Assembly (NCBI GenBank): GCA_025357635.1
Contig: JANXOV010000063.1
Span: forward strand, 1 to 53,352
Reading direction: 5' to 3'
Length of the DNA stretch: 53,352 nt
Origin: Pseudomonadota bacterium
Lineage (GTDB): Bacteria > Pseudomonadota > Gammaproteobacteria > Steroidobacterales > Steroidobacteraceae
Position 1 is the first letter of the stretch. Each line of letters opens with the position of its first letter. Positions 1 through 8,657 of this stretch are shown here, in pieces. Below the pieces are notes generated by a model. It was not told the DNA's origin. It saw nothing but the letters and a program-made list of their open reading frames with translations, and made no database searches. The translations under genes were made by a program, and so were the position numbers.

Positions 1-1
1 G

Positions 2-142
2 GGACAAGGCCAAGGACAGAACGGGCAGCAATCTGGCTATCAGCAAGGTAAACAGGGACAAGGTCAGCAAGCGCAAGGACAGGGCCAGCAAGGTCAGGGA
101 CAAGGTCAAGGCCAAGGTCAAGGCCAAGGCCAAGGCCAACAA
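2..142 (+). repeat. GGN-CAR hexanucleotide repeat coding for (Gly-Gln)n
   Basis: Imperfect tandem 6-base units (GGNCAA or GGNCAG) run from the window edge to about base 142, some interrupted by other codons such as AAC, TCT, TAT and AAA. Synonymous third bases vary (ggt, ggc, gga), so selection probably acts on the Gly-Gln peptide rather than on the DNA. Slippage could change its length between strains, and it is a likely place for assembly collapse. Confidence 0.8.
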
Positions 143-619
143 GCTGGCGGTAATGGTAATCGCGGCGGAGGAGGTTCCGGCTCCTTCGGCAACCGTCAAT
201 TCGGCGGTGGGGGCAACCGTTTTGATTCCGATGGCTATGGCGCAATGAATCGGGGAGATGTCTTCAACCCCGGGGCTGCTGAGAGCGCCTTGCGTGAAGG
301 CGCCCGCGACTTGAACGAACTTCGCCGTACTCTAGGTCAACCACGAGACGCCGAGTCTGCTGAAATTGCGCGAGAAATTGACCGTGTCCTCCAAGAGGTT
401 CGCGACATTGACCCGCGCAAGTTCAAAGACAATCCAGAGTTAATGGAAAGAATCCGTAACCAAATCCTGCCATCGATTGAGCATCTGGAACTGGCGCTTC
501 GTAAACAAGTTGACGAATCAGCCAAGGGCCAAGTTCGGACTCCAGCTTCGGAAAAAGTACCTGCCGGGTACGGCGAAGCGGTGGCGGAATACTTCCGCAA
601 GCTAAGCCGTGGCAAGTAA
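2..619 (+). CDS. C-terminal part of a Gly/Gln-rich protein, DUF4175-like
   Basis: The frame is already open at the first base, so this is the 3' part of a larger gene; the ATG at 245 is internal. The visible product starts with a low-complexity run of about 47 residues made almost only of Gly-Gln pairs, then a Gly/Asn/Ser-rich linker, then about 120 charged helical residues ending in a short motif (AGYGEAVAEYFRKLSRGK). Such a Gln/Gly-rich stretch before a helical tail that ends in a YGEAVAEYFRKL-like motif resembles the end of the large DUF4175 proteins of Acidobacteriota, which carry N-terminal membrane segments. That family assignment is from memory of the pattern and is moderately sure. 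The function of the family is not established. No downstream gene is close enough to form an operon (368 bases follow). Confidence 0.6.
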   Translation, partial: GQGQGQNGQQSGYQQGKQGQGQQAQGQGQQGQGQGQGQGQGQGQGQQAGGNGNRGGGGSGSFGNRQFGGGGNRFDSDGYGAMNRGDVFNPGAAESALREGARDLNELRRTLGQPRDAESAEIAREIDRVLQEVRDIDPRKFKDNPELMERIRNQILPSIEHLELALRKQVDESAKGQVRTPASEKVPAGYGEAVAEYFRKLSRGK

Positions 620-987
620 ATTGGACCGGTAGTGCGTTTGTTGTCATGAAAGTCCATTCCGTACACTCAGGTTTCTAGCTAGCGTGACTATCTGTCCAAA
701 CGGGCATTTCGACCAGCCCCCGATGAAAATCGGGGGATCGTCCCAAGTCCAACAACATAACGTGGTTCGGAAGAATCCCAATTCCTTTGTGGGCTGATAG
801 ACGGGTCCTAAGCTGTTGGAGCTAGACCTCTTGGCGCCAAGAATTCCTACCCCCAACTTTCCCAATCACCAACGAATCAAAAATTCCTCCGCCGCCATAA
901 CCCCCATCCCCTCAATAGTTTCCAGCCATCCGCCGCCCCAACTCCCCGCCATCTCCCGTTCCCCATGCTCTACGCTTTGAATGGGAA
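620..987. other. Intergenic stretch with one perfect hairpin (717-736)
   Basis: No convincing gene is seen here. The only structure is an inverted repeat at 717-736: arms CCCCCGAT and ATCGGGGG around a GAAA loop, an 8-bp stem closed by a stable GNRA-type tetraloop. No T tract follows, so it is not a standard Rho-independent terminator. It lies 98 bases past the stop of the upstream gene and could stabilise the 3' end of that transcript. Confidence 0.45.
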
Positions 988-2001
988 ATGACTGACCTAC
1001 TACAACTCGCCGCCGACCGCGTCCAGCTATTCCTGTCACCCGCTGGCCAATCCCACGCCACACTCCCTTCAGGCGCCGCCACCCCAATTTTCTCCGAGGA
1101 TTTTTTCACTTACCTCGTCGCCCTCGGCGACTCTCAACAAATCGACACACCCTTCGGCACGCCCCTGGCGAATCTCCTCCGCAAGCTCGACGCCCAAGCC
1201 CACGGCTCAAATCGCATCCAACCCGTGCCGCTTCGCTCATTTCAGCAAGACCCGCAAACCCTCCTCATCGATCTCCAAGAAAATCTCGATGCCGTCGAAC
1301 TCACCCGCAAAGGCTGGAGCCTCACCAACAACTTCGACACCCCATTTCTCCGCCCAACGCAAAACATTCCACTCCCCGCTCCGGAGCCACCCCAACACGA
1401 TCTGACGACGTACCTAACCGGCCTGTTCGATATCGCGGTCGAGCCGGCCCAGCAACTGTCCAATTGGCTCGCCCAAGCCTTTATGCCCGATGCCCGGCCG
1501 CCCATCCTGGTCATCACTGGCGAGGCCCGCGACGAAGCCGCATCCAAGCTGCGCATGCTGCTCGACCCGGTCCCGCAACCTCTATTTCCATTCCCGGCAA
1601 CCATCAACCAGCTAGGCCAATTGGCGCTAACCAATCGGGTGCTGGCATTCGCCGCTTACAACAAGCTCACCGAAACAAGAAAGGCCAGCCTCAACCGCCT
1701 AAGAAAAGGAATGCCGGTGCGCTTGAAGGAAACAAACCAACGCCGCCCCCAAATTTTCACGAATATCGCTCGGCCCATAATCGTTGCCGCCGAAAGCTCC
1801 GAACAAATCAGCAACCATCAGCTAACGGTGGAGATTAACCAAGCCAATCAAGGCGATCATCCAAAGTTGTTGGGAGCGCTGCTGAATCTGGTGGCGGAAG
1901 CACTCGAAAAACCCAAGCAGTCGCCAATCGAAACCAACTGGAAATCGATCTTGCCGGAATCGCAAGAAACCGCCCCACAGGCCGATCCTCCAGGCCCATG
2001 A
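988..2001 (+). CDS. Hypothetical protein, possible degenerate relative of primase-associated P-loop ATPases
   Basis: 337 residues, soluble, Pro- and Gln-rich, no signal peptide. I do not recognise a named family. The middle (about residues 165-270) follows the layout of ATP-binding proteins found with DNA primases in mobile elements: a strand and loop where a P-loop would be (ILVITGEARDEAASK), then LLDP, a Phe/Pro-rich segment, a strand ending VLAFAAYN, and RPIIVAA further on. Functional members have GxxGxGK(S/T) at that loop; here the glycines are gone, so ATP binding looks lost or altered. This relationship is my inference from motif order. The first 100 residues resemble nothing I know. 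The gene stands alone, with 368 bases before it and a convergent esterase gene after it. Confidence 0.6.
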   Translation: MTDLLQLAADRVQLFLSPAGQSHATLPSGAATPIFSEDFFTYLVALGDSQQIDTPFGTPLANLLRKLDAQAHGSNRIQPVPLRSFQQDPQTLLIDLQENLDAVELTRKGWSLTNNFDTPFLRPTQNIPLPAPEPPQHDLTTYLTGLFDIAVEPAQQLSNWLAQAFMPDARPPILVITGEARDEAASKLRMLLDPVPQPLFPFPATINQLGQLALTNRVLAFAAYNKLTETRKASLNRLRKGMPVRLKETNQRRPQIFTNIARPIIVAAESSEQISNHQLTVEINQANQGDHPKLLGALLNLVAEALEKPKQSPIETNWKSILPESQETAPQADPPGP

Positions 2002-2159
2002 AGAAAAGAGGCCAAGCTCCGGCCACCAAGTGGAGCACAACGCAACCTACTCGTAAGATCTTTCACAACTGAATAAAAACACTGCGGACGTGCGCCCAAA
2101 CTTGGCTTACCGAGCCGCAAGCGTAAGCGACCGGTCTTGTCCGGCTTCAGCCACGGCTA

Positions 2160-3632
2160 CTACCGCCCAGATGCCGATTGGCTTGGCGTTGGACGTTTTA
2201 GCATCGTGTTGGCCCAGACAATGAAGGACTTCATGTTAGACCGGTCCTCATGGCCGCCGTCATGTTGACGCCAAGCCAGTTCACCGTCCATCAGGCCGGT
2301 CTTGACCGGCGGCATTTTTGCGATACGGTAGTCGTTCTTATCGCCAATATCCTTCGCTCCAAGCAGCCGGAAAACAGGACCAGCGGCGACAGTCGCCATG
2401 TAGCTGCCCTGTTGATCCAGCCATAGAGCGTCACCCTTCTCGGGAATGCCATAGCTGATGAACGTCGGACGAGGCGCGCAAAGCGCGATCAACTGATGCG
2501 CGTCCACTGGAATATCACCGGCGTTCTTGCTGCCAAACGAAGCGTCAGCGGCGCCATATTTCAAAAAGTTTCCGGCCATCCAATGGTATTCACCGGAACC
2601 GGTTAAGTTCTCTACCGCCTCGCCGAAATTGCGCCGATGCAACTTAGCGCCGCCTTCGCCCGAGGATCCAACTAACGCCAAAGCAAACCTGGGTTCAAAC
2701 GCCAAAGTAACCAATGCAGCCTTGCCATACCGGGACACGCCCTCAATGCCGATTTTCTTCGCGTCCACGGCCGGATCGGTCTCCAGATAATCGAGCCCTC
2801 GCGCAGCGCCCCAAGCCCAAGCCCGCAAAGATCCCCAGTCATCCGGCTTACGCGCCTGACCCTTGTTGACCAAACCAATGATGCCCTTCGTAAGCCCCGC
2901 CCCATTATCGGCCTGAATGCTACGAGGGGAAATGGACACGTAACCCCATCCAGCCGCAATGAGTTGCTCGTTCGACGGAGGGTCATTGAACTGCATCGGT
3001 GGCGGCCCGGGCGCTTTTCCCGCTCCAGCCGGAGCCCCAGGACGTCCCGGCAGCGGATCGCCCGGAAGTCCCCCGCTGCCGAACATCATCAATATGGGAA
3101 CAGGTCCTTTGGCATTCGCGGGCGTGACCAGCCCCATCTCAATAGCAACGCTAATCGCCGGATAAGCCGAGTTATCGACGCGCCCCACCAGCCGCTTCCC
3201 GATCACCGGAATGCCGCCAACTTCAAGGTTCACTTTTTCTGTTACCGTCCACGTAACCTTCGGCGCATTCTTTGGAACCCTGCCGAAAACTTCCCTTTCA
3301 AAATCTTCGACAATTTCCGGCCGCCGCTGATTCCACCAAATTGCGGCGCTGGTCACCTTTTTACCGTTCTTAAGCACCAGTGCGTCGGGAAGATCGGGAA
3401 ACGGATTTGCCTTTGCCGCATCGTAATTGGCCCCAGTCGGGTCCCCCGCCGCAGCCCGCCCACTTGGACCGGGCCGCAGTGCCTTGATCCCCAATTGCTC
3501 CATCATGTTCCTGTGATCTTCGGCGGCAGTCCATTCAATAGGAGCCTGGCTTGATGACGCGGCTGGCTGCCCCCATAGCATCGAGCCAATTGCCACAAGC
3601 GTCCCCGTCATTCTCAGCGTTGTTCTTACCAT
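2160..3632 (-). CDS. Glucuronoyl esterase, carbohydrate esterase family CE15
   Basis: 490 residues with an N-terminal signal peptide (about 1-23), so exported. CE15 enzymes hydrolyse the ester between 4-O-methyl-glucuronic acid of xylan and lignin alcohols. The alpha/beta-hydrolase nucleophile is seen in GVSRYGKAA (Ser about 300), the family form of GCSRxGK. The likely acid is Glu about 326 in GSSGEGGAK, and the catalytic His lies in HDGGHED (about 457-461). The family segment GEYHWMAGNFLKYG follows the nucleophile at the usual distance. A Gly/Pro-rich insertion (about 186-215) is typical of the bacterial group. The start codon overlaps the end of the upstream TonB receptor gene by 7 bases, so the two are translationally coupled and probably handle the same plant polymer. 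Confidence 0.88.
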   Translation of the reverse strand: MVRTTLRMTGTLVAIGSMLWGQPAASSSQAPIEWTAAEDHRNMMEQLGIKALRPGPSGRAAAGDPTGANYDAAKANPFPDLPDALVLKNGKKVTSAAIWWNQRRPEIVEDFEREVFGRVPKNAPKVTWTVTEKVNLEVGGIPVIGKRLVGRVDNSAYPAISVAIEMGLVTPANAKGPVPILMMFGSGGLPGDPLPGRPGAPAGAGKAPGPPPMQFNDPPSNEQLIAAGWGYVSISPRSIQADNGAGLTKGIIGLVNKGQARKPDDWGSLRAWAWGAARGLDYLETDPAVDAKKIGIEGVSRYGKAALVTLAFEPRFALALVGSSGEGGAKLHRRNFGEAVENLTGSGEYHWMAGNFLKYGAADASFGSKNAGDIPVDAHQLIALCAPRPTFISYGIPEKGDALWLDQQGSYMATVAAGPVFRLLGAKDIGDKNDYRIAKMPPVKTGLMDGELAWRQHDGGHEDRSNMKSFIVWANTMLKRPTPSQSASGR

Positions 3633-6600
3633 GTAAACCGTGCTGTATATTGCATTGTGCGGGCGCCTTGCGCGGATGTACGAAGACTAAGGATGCCGTC
3701 GCCGCCAGGCAGGTTCAGGCCCGGCTGGTTCAAAGCGTTGAAAGCGTCCAGACTCAGTCGTAAGTTGATGCTCTCCGTGATCGGAACATTCTTGTACAAA
3801 CTGGCGGTGATGCTCGTCAACCACGGACCCGGGATCACCTGATTTCGCCAAGGATGAAGACCGTTGTCGAAGGCCACCAACTGAGTCTGCCCATTCTTCA
3901 GCGGCACATTCACATTATTGTTGTCATTGAAGTTTGCGTTGGCCACGATGCCCGACGCGGGAATGGGGTTGATGGGTTGCGTGGCTGGCGTGTAGTTTTG
4001 CGGAATGCCTGTAACGCCCGTTGGAACGTTAACTCGATTGGCCGGAATGTAGCCGTTGTAGTAAAGATATCCTGGGAAGCAAGTGCCCTGCCGGCAGTCG
4101 GAGATTTTGTATTGGGTCCCATAAATCTGTAGAGGCGAAAACGTTCCCCAGTTGTTGGTGGGAAGCGACCAATATCTACTGGCGGTGGTTCCCGAACCGG
4201 CTATCTGCCAGCCGCCAATAACGCGATTGAGGCCATTGCCCACGTTGCTTGCGAAGTGCTTGCCGCGGCCGAACGGTAAATCATAGAGGTAGTTCCAGCG
4301 AATGCGGTGTTTCGTAATATCAGGGTCGCGCTGGTAGCGATAGAATCGCAGCCGGTCGGCGCTGTCTTTAGGTGTTGCCCCGGCAAGAAAGATCTCGGGT
4401 TGATCAAGCTGATAGGTCGCGAATCCGCCGCCTTGCGACGCCACGTTGCCGGTGGACGCCGAGTTACTCATCAAGTAAAAGAGTTGGAAGGCAAGCCCTT
4501 CGCTAAACCGGCGTTCCAGTTCCAATTGTACGCCGGTATAGTTCGAATAACCGGTCTTCGTATAGATCGAAATGTCGCCAAACGTGGTTTGGTCAATGGC
4601 GCGGCGGGCCGTATTGGCGTAAAAGCCTGTGGGTAAAGGCAGGCCGGAATTGGCGTACCAGACGTAAGCACTGATCGGGTTCGCGTTGTACCGCTGCACG
4701 CTTTCGCCGTTGCGTCCATTAGTGCCGATCAAGCCCACGCGCGCCACAGTGTTCTTTGAAACCTCGGCTTCAACCGTCATATTCCATTGATGGGCTTTAG
4801 ACGTAGGCAGATTGCGGTCCAACGCAATCATCGAAACGCCCGGCAGAATCACCGGCGGTTTGGCAATGCTCAACTCCGTCAAATTGGATGAGTTGACGCC
4901 GGCGATAACGGTTGGCGCGTTACGCAGGAAATAATTGGGCAACCCATCGGGAGCATTTGCCGAATCGTTCCAGTTATAGGAATAGGAACCTTGCAGCGGG
5001 GCGTTGCCGCGCATGCCATTAAACGTTCGGGCCGGGATCGGGAATTGATACAGTCCGTAGCCACCCCGCAGTACCCAGGTTCGGCCGGCAGCCGGCCGGG
5101 AATAAGCGAATCCGACACGGGGGGCGAAATCGTGCTTGCTAACGGACACAAGATCATCCGGGATGCCGAGTTTATCCGGCGTGACCCACTTCACGCCGAT
5201 GGCGGCGTAGCCATCCACGATCGGTTGCGTCGTATAACCGCTCTTCACCAAGTCCTGAACGGGGACTGGATTGACAATGCTTTTGCTGGCGAAGTCAAAC
5301 AGCGACGTCACGCCCGCTCGATCAAGATACGGACCGAGATACTGCCAGCGGATCCCCAGGTTCACTGTTAGATTCCTTGAAACTTTCCAGTTGTCCTGAA
5401 AATACATTGAGAGATCCTTGCCTCGCATATTGTAAGGTCCTGGAGGACGCTGCTGAGCATAGCGGCCCGCGATGCCCAGAAAGAAGTTCGCGGAATTATC
5501 CCCTGTTTGGGGGGCTGTTCCGAATGCCGTTCCGGTCGCCGTATTGTAAAGGGCTGTGGCATTGCTTCCGAAATCGAGATCGGATTGATCCGGCCGGTCG
5601 GGGATGGTGTCAAGAATTTCCTGCCGGTAACGTCCGCCGAACTGGAACTGATGTTTGTTCTTCATCCATGTGTAGTTTTGTTCGCCGCTGATTACCTGGG
5701 TATATTGCGAGCGCGGAACGATACCATGAAACTGAACGTTCTGGAAGCCCACATTCAGCAGGTACGGCGCCCCGTTGACTTTGAACGGATTCGGGGTTCC
5801 GAATTGGGCCGAGATGTCCTGTTCGGCGCTGGGCTGATTCAGGCTGTAAAGCCAGTTTATGGCCGATCCGGTGACTACCGTCTCCGCAAACAAAGTCGGC
5901 GAGAACGTATGGTTCCAGGAGATCATCTCAGTATTCGAGCGTTCATAGTAGGTTTCGCGGTTCCATAGGTTGTCGGAAGTGATCGGATTCCCGGCGGTAT
6001 TGAAGGCGCGGCGGTTCATCTGGTCCCATTGGCCGCGAGAGAAGCGTCCGTACACTTGATCCTTGTCGCTGAAGCGATGATCGGCGCGGAACGTAAAAGT
6101 GCGCTGATCGGAGTTTGTAGGGGCTGGACCAAAGTAGTTGTTGGCTACCAAGGGATTCACCCCTGGGTCGGTGGGCAGCGGCACCACGCCATAAACGTAC
6201 TTGGCCAACGGGCTAAGGCGTGTGGTGGAGATCTGGTTGTTTACGTACGGGACTTTCGAGTAGCTTGGGCCAGGGCCGACTGACCAGGGATCGTAGAGGA
6301 TAGTTCGGCGGCCGTTACCGTCGATCAAGCCGCTGAAGTCTCCCTGCCGCATGGCCGGGGTCCACACAGCGGAGCCGGTGCTTGCGGCCGATCGAAGTCT
6401 GAGATCTTCCCAGGCCCCGAAGATAAAGGTGCGATTTCGGCCATTGTAGATTTTCGGTATCCACACCGGGCCGCCCGCGGACGCGCCGAATTCATTGCGC
6501 ACAAGATGAGGAGGAGTGGAGAAAGTGTCCTGGCGTTGGCGGGCGACGCCGAAGCCGCTGTTGCGGCCGGTTTCAAAAAGCGCCCCGTGGAACTGGTTGG

Positions 6601-7294
6601 TTCCAGATCGCGTGATCAAGATCGCGTTGGCCGGACGGTCCAGTTTGGCGCTGGAGCCATTGGTCTCAACGCGAAATTCCTGCACCGTGTCCAATCCCGG
6701 CGGCCGCGCCTGGATGCTGCCCGTGTTGCGGTCATCAAGGGGCACGCCATCTTGGCTGAACTCCATGGCGGAGTCGCGCAAACCGTAGACGCGTGGCTGG
6801 GCTCCCGCGCCTTCAAGGCCCGGCACAGTGACGGTAAGCAAAGTCTGAATAGAACGTCCGTTCAACGGGAGCTGTTCGATGCGCGCGCGCTCGACTGTGG
6901 TGGCGAGAGTTGAACTGGTGGTGGTGATTAATTGTGTGACGTTGCCGACTACGGTGACCTGTTCGGCTGCCATTGCCACTTGGAGGACAGTGTCGACCAC
7001 TGCCTGCTGGCCCGCGCGGAGCGTGGCTTGGCCGGTCCATTTTTGCAGGCCTGAGAAATTGATGGTTATTTTGTACTCGCCGGCTTGAACGCCCGGGAAG
7101 ACATAGGCTCCGGCTGCGTTGGTTAGGGACTCGAAACGATTTCCCGTCTTGGTATTTTCAACGACGACGGCGGCGTTGGGGATGACCGCGCCACTCGAAT
7201 CGGTGACGGTGCCTTGAATCTGCCCAGCGCCGGTTTGGGCTCTAAGAATCCCGGCGAAGACGGTGCACGCAAATGCAATCTGGATTTTGCTCAT
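3626..7294 (-). CDS. TonB-dependent receptor, Oar-like, with carboxypeptidase-regulatory domain
   Basis: 1222 residues, the usual size of the acidobacterial Oar-type receptors. Order of parts: signal peptide (about 1-20), a carboxypeptidase-regulatory-like beta-sandwich (about 23-105, motif GxVTDxSGAVIPNAxV), plug domain (about 115-230, with LPLNGRS), then a very long outer-membrane beta-barrel ending in aromatic Trp (ARFTW), as expected for BAM recognition. Inferred role is TonB-driven uptake of a large substrate; coupling to a CE15 esterase suggests lignin-carbohydrate fragments. No SusD-like partner is present. An AGAGG Shine-Dalgarno precedes the ATG, and a plausible promoter is annotated at 7327-7355. 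Confidence 0.93.
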   Translation of the reverse strand: MSKIQIAFACTVFAGILRAQTGAGQIQGTVTDSSGAVIPNAAVVVENTKTGNRFESLTNAAGAYVFPGVQAGEYKITINFSGLQKWTGQATLRAGQQAVVDTVLQVAMAAEQVTVVGNVTQLITTTSSTLATTVERARIEQLPLNGRSIQTLLTVTVPGLEGAGAQPRVYGLRDSAMEFSQDGVPLDDRNTGSIQARPPGLDTVQEFRVETNGSSAKLDRPANAILITRSGTNQFHGALFETGRNSGFGVARQRQDTFSTPPHLVRNEFGASAGGPVWIPKIYNGRNRTFIFGAWEDLRLRSAASTGSAVWTPAMRQGDFSGLIDGNGRRTILYDPWSVGPGPSYSKVPYVNNQISTTRLSPLAKYVYGVVPLPTDPGVNPLVANNYFGPAPTNSDQRTFTFRADHRFSDKDQVYGRFSRGQWDQMNRRAFNTAGNPITSDNLWNRETYYERSNTEMISWNHTFSPTLFAETVVTGSAINWLYSLNQPSAEQDISAQFGTPNPFKVNGAPYLLNVGFQNVQFHGIVPRSQYTQVISGEQNYTWMKNKHQFQFGGRYRQEILDTIPDRPDQSDLDFGSNATALYNTATGTAFGTAPQTGDNSANFFLGIAGRYAQQRPPGPYNMRGKDLSMYFQDNWKVSRNLTVNLGIRWQYLGPYLDRAGVTSLFDFASKSIVNPVPVQDLVKSGYTTQPIVDGYAAIGVKWVTPDKLGIPDDLVSVSKHDFAPRVGFAYSRPAAGRTWVLRGGYGLYQFPIPARTFNGMRGNAPLQGSYSYNWNDSANAPDGLPNYFLRNAPTVIAGVNSSNLTELSIAKPPVILPGVSMIALDRNLPTSKAHQWNMTVEAEVSKNTVARVGLIGTNGRNGESVQRYNANPISAYVWYANSGLPLPTGFYANTARRAIDQTTFGDISIYTKTGYSNYTGVQLELERRFSEGLAFQLFYLMSNSASTGNVASQGGGFATYQLDQPEIFLAGATPKDSADRLRFYRYQRDPDITKHRIRWNYLYDLPFGRGKHFASNVGNGLNRVIGGWQIAGSGTTASRYWSLPTNNWGTFSPLQIYGTQYKISDCRQGTCFPGYLYYNGYIPANRVNVPTGVTGIPQNYTPATQPINPIPASGIVANANFNDNNNVNVPLKNGQTQLVAFDNGLHPWRNQVIPGPWLTSITASLYKNVPITESINLRLSLDAFNALNQPGLNLPGGDGILSLRTSAQGARTMQYTARFTW

Positions 7295-7326
7295 AAACTT
7301 TAACCTCTTTGACCGACAGTGCGGAA

Positions 7327-7355
7327 ATCATATCATTTGCTGCAGCTCAAAACAA
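7327..7355 (-). promoter_or_regulatory. Probable sigma-70-type promoter of the receptor-esterase operon
   Basis: On the minus strand, TTGTTT (7355-7350) and TATGAT (7332-7327) are 17 bases apart, followed by a leader of about 25 bases with AGAGG before the receptor ATG. Just upstream, 7361-7390 holds three similar 10-base units (GAACAGTTAA, GACAGTTGAG, ACAGAAACAG), spaced one helical turn, which could bind a regulator. The rest of the 299-base divergent gap shows nothing else except AGGAGG before the DUF4097 gene. Confidence 0.4.
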
Positions 7356-7593
7356 TAGTTGAACAGTTAAGACAGTTGAGACAGAAACAGACCCCACTCA
7401 AATGCCAGCCGGCCCGATCAGCGGCGGATGGCGATCTCGCCGCGGTTGAGGGTTACAAGTTTCTCTATATCGATCAGGAGTCGGCGCCGAACGGGGTACA
7501 ATCGAGGGCTAAAGTTTTAGCGTAACATGAGTCTTTCGATGGAACGATTTTTAATTTGATTCGTATCTAACCACAGTCACCTAGGAGGATGTA

Positions 7594-8535
7594 ATGTGTA
7601 AACAATTGCTGGCGGTCACCGCCATTCCGTTTTTTCTTTCGTTGACCGGTTGCGATACCGATGGAGTTTGGGCGGCTACGGCTTCCGAAAAACAAGATTT
7701 CCACTACACAAAACCCCTTAATCAGGGCGGTCGCTTTTCCATCGAAAATATGAACGGTTCCGTCGAAATCTCCGGCTGGGACAAGAACGAGGTAGACATT
7801 TCGGGAACCAAGTACGCCAGAACCAAAGCCTACCTCGATGAGATCAAGATTGATGTTCAGGCTTCAACCGGCGTGGTGAGTATCCGGACCATTCCTCCTG
7901 TTGACCGGTCTAATAGCAATGCCGGAGCCAAATACATTATTCGTGTGCCGCGCCAGGTGGCTACGGATCTGGTTTCTTCAAATGGAAGCATTCAGCTTTC
8001 TAGCGTTGAGGGGACGGCAAAGATTCGGACGAGCAACGGGACAGTCGGCGCCAAATCTGTAAAAGGATTAGTGGATATCATGACTACTAACGGAAACGTG
8101 GATATTGCCGATGTCACAGGCGGCGCGCGCGTGGCCACTAGCAACGGAACAGTGGATGCGGACAACTTGCACGGCGAATTCAACGCCAAGACAACGAACG
8201 GAGGCATAAAGGCGCGTTTGTTCGACATACCGTCGAATGCTCTGGTAAAGGCCACCACCTCCAATGGGCCCGTGGAACTTACGGTTGACCAGGTCAGGAG
8301 CGACATTCGCGCGTCGACCAACAACGGCCACATTCACTTGCGGGTGCCTTCAAACACCAATGCCAGGGTCGATGCACAGACATCGAATTCCAACGTTACT
8401 AGTGATTTGGCCGTCACTGGCGGAAGTTCTTCATCTAAGAAGCATTTGGAAGGAACGATCGGTTCGGGTGGGCCTCATATCGACCTTTCCACCACCAACG
8501 GTTCGATTCGTCTGATGAAAGGCGCCTCAATTTAG
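7594..8535 (+). CDS. DUF4097-family lipoprotein with repetitive beta-helix
   Basis: 313 residues. The N-terminus has a lipoprotein signal with lipobox LTGC (Cys about 20), so it is probably anchored in a membrane facing the periplasm. The rest is built from about 20-residue units carrying SNG or TNG followed by a hydrophobic strand, repeated about nine times, the pattern of the DUF4097/adhesin-like right-handed beta-helix. Such proteins are common in Acidobacteriota; their role is unknown and may be structural or linked to envelope stress. A strong AGGAGG stands 7 bases before the ATG. The next gene on the same strand begins 122 bases later and may be independent. Confidence 0.8.
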   Translation: MCKQLLAVTAIPFFLSLTGCDTDGVWAATASEKQDFHYTKPLNQGGRFSIENMNGSVEISGWDKNEVDISGTKYARTKAYLDEIKIDVQASTGVVSIRTIPPVDRSNSNAGAKYIIRVPRQVATDLVSSNGSIQLSSVEGTAKIRTSNGTVGAKSVKGLVDIMTTNGNVDIADVTGGARVATSNGTVDADNLHGEFNAKTTNGGIKARLFDIPSNALVKATTSNGPVELTVDQVRSDIRASTNNGHIHLRVPSNTNARVDAQTSNSNVTSDLAVTGGSSSSKKHLEGTIGSGGPHIDLSTTNGSIRLMKGASI

Positions 8536-8657
8536 ACGGATGTCAAAATCGTTAATTTACGTCACCACAACGAATTTCCAGCACTTGGGTTTAATTAAGT
8601 TACGGTAACATCTAGTTGCCAGACTACGTCCAAATGACGGATAAAAAAGTAGGTCTC

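Noticed and set aside
2-142. Repeat array as a CRISPR or satellite
   Set aside because: Units are 6 bases, in frame, with synonymous changes; it codes for Gly-Gln repeats and has no spacers.
717-736. Rho-independent terminator
   Set aside because: The stem is perfect but no T tract follows it.
7319-7525. Small plus-strand gene in the receptor/DUF4097 intergenic region
   Set aside because: It lies over the probable receptor promoter, lacks a ribosome site and shows no domain.
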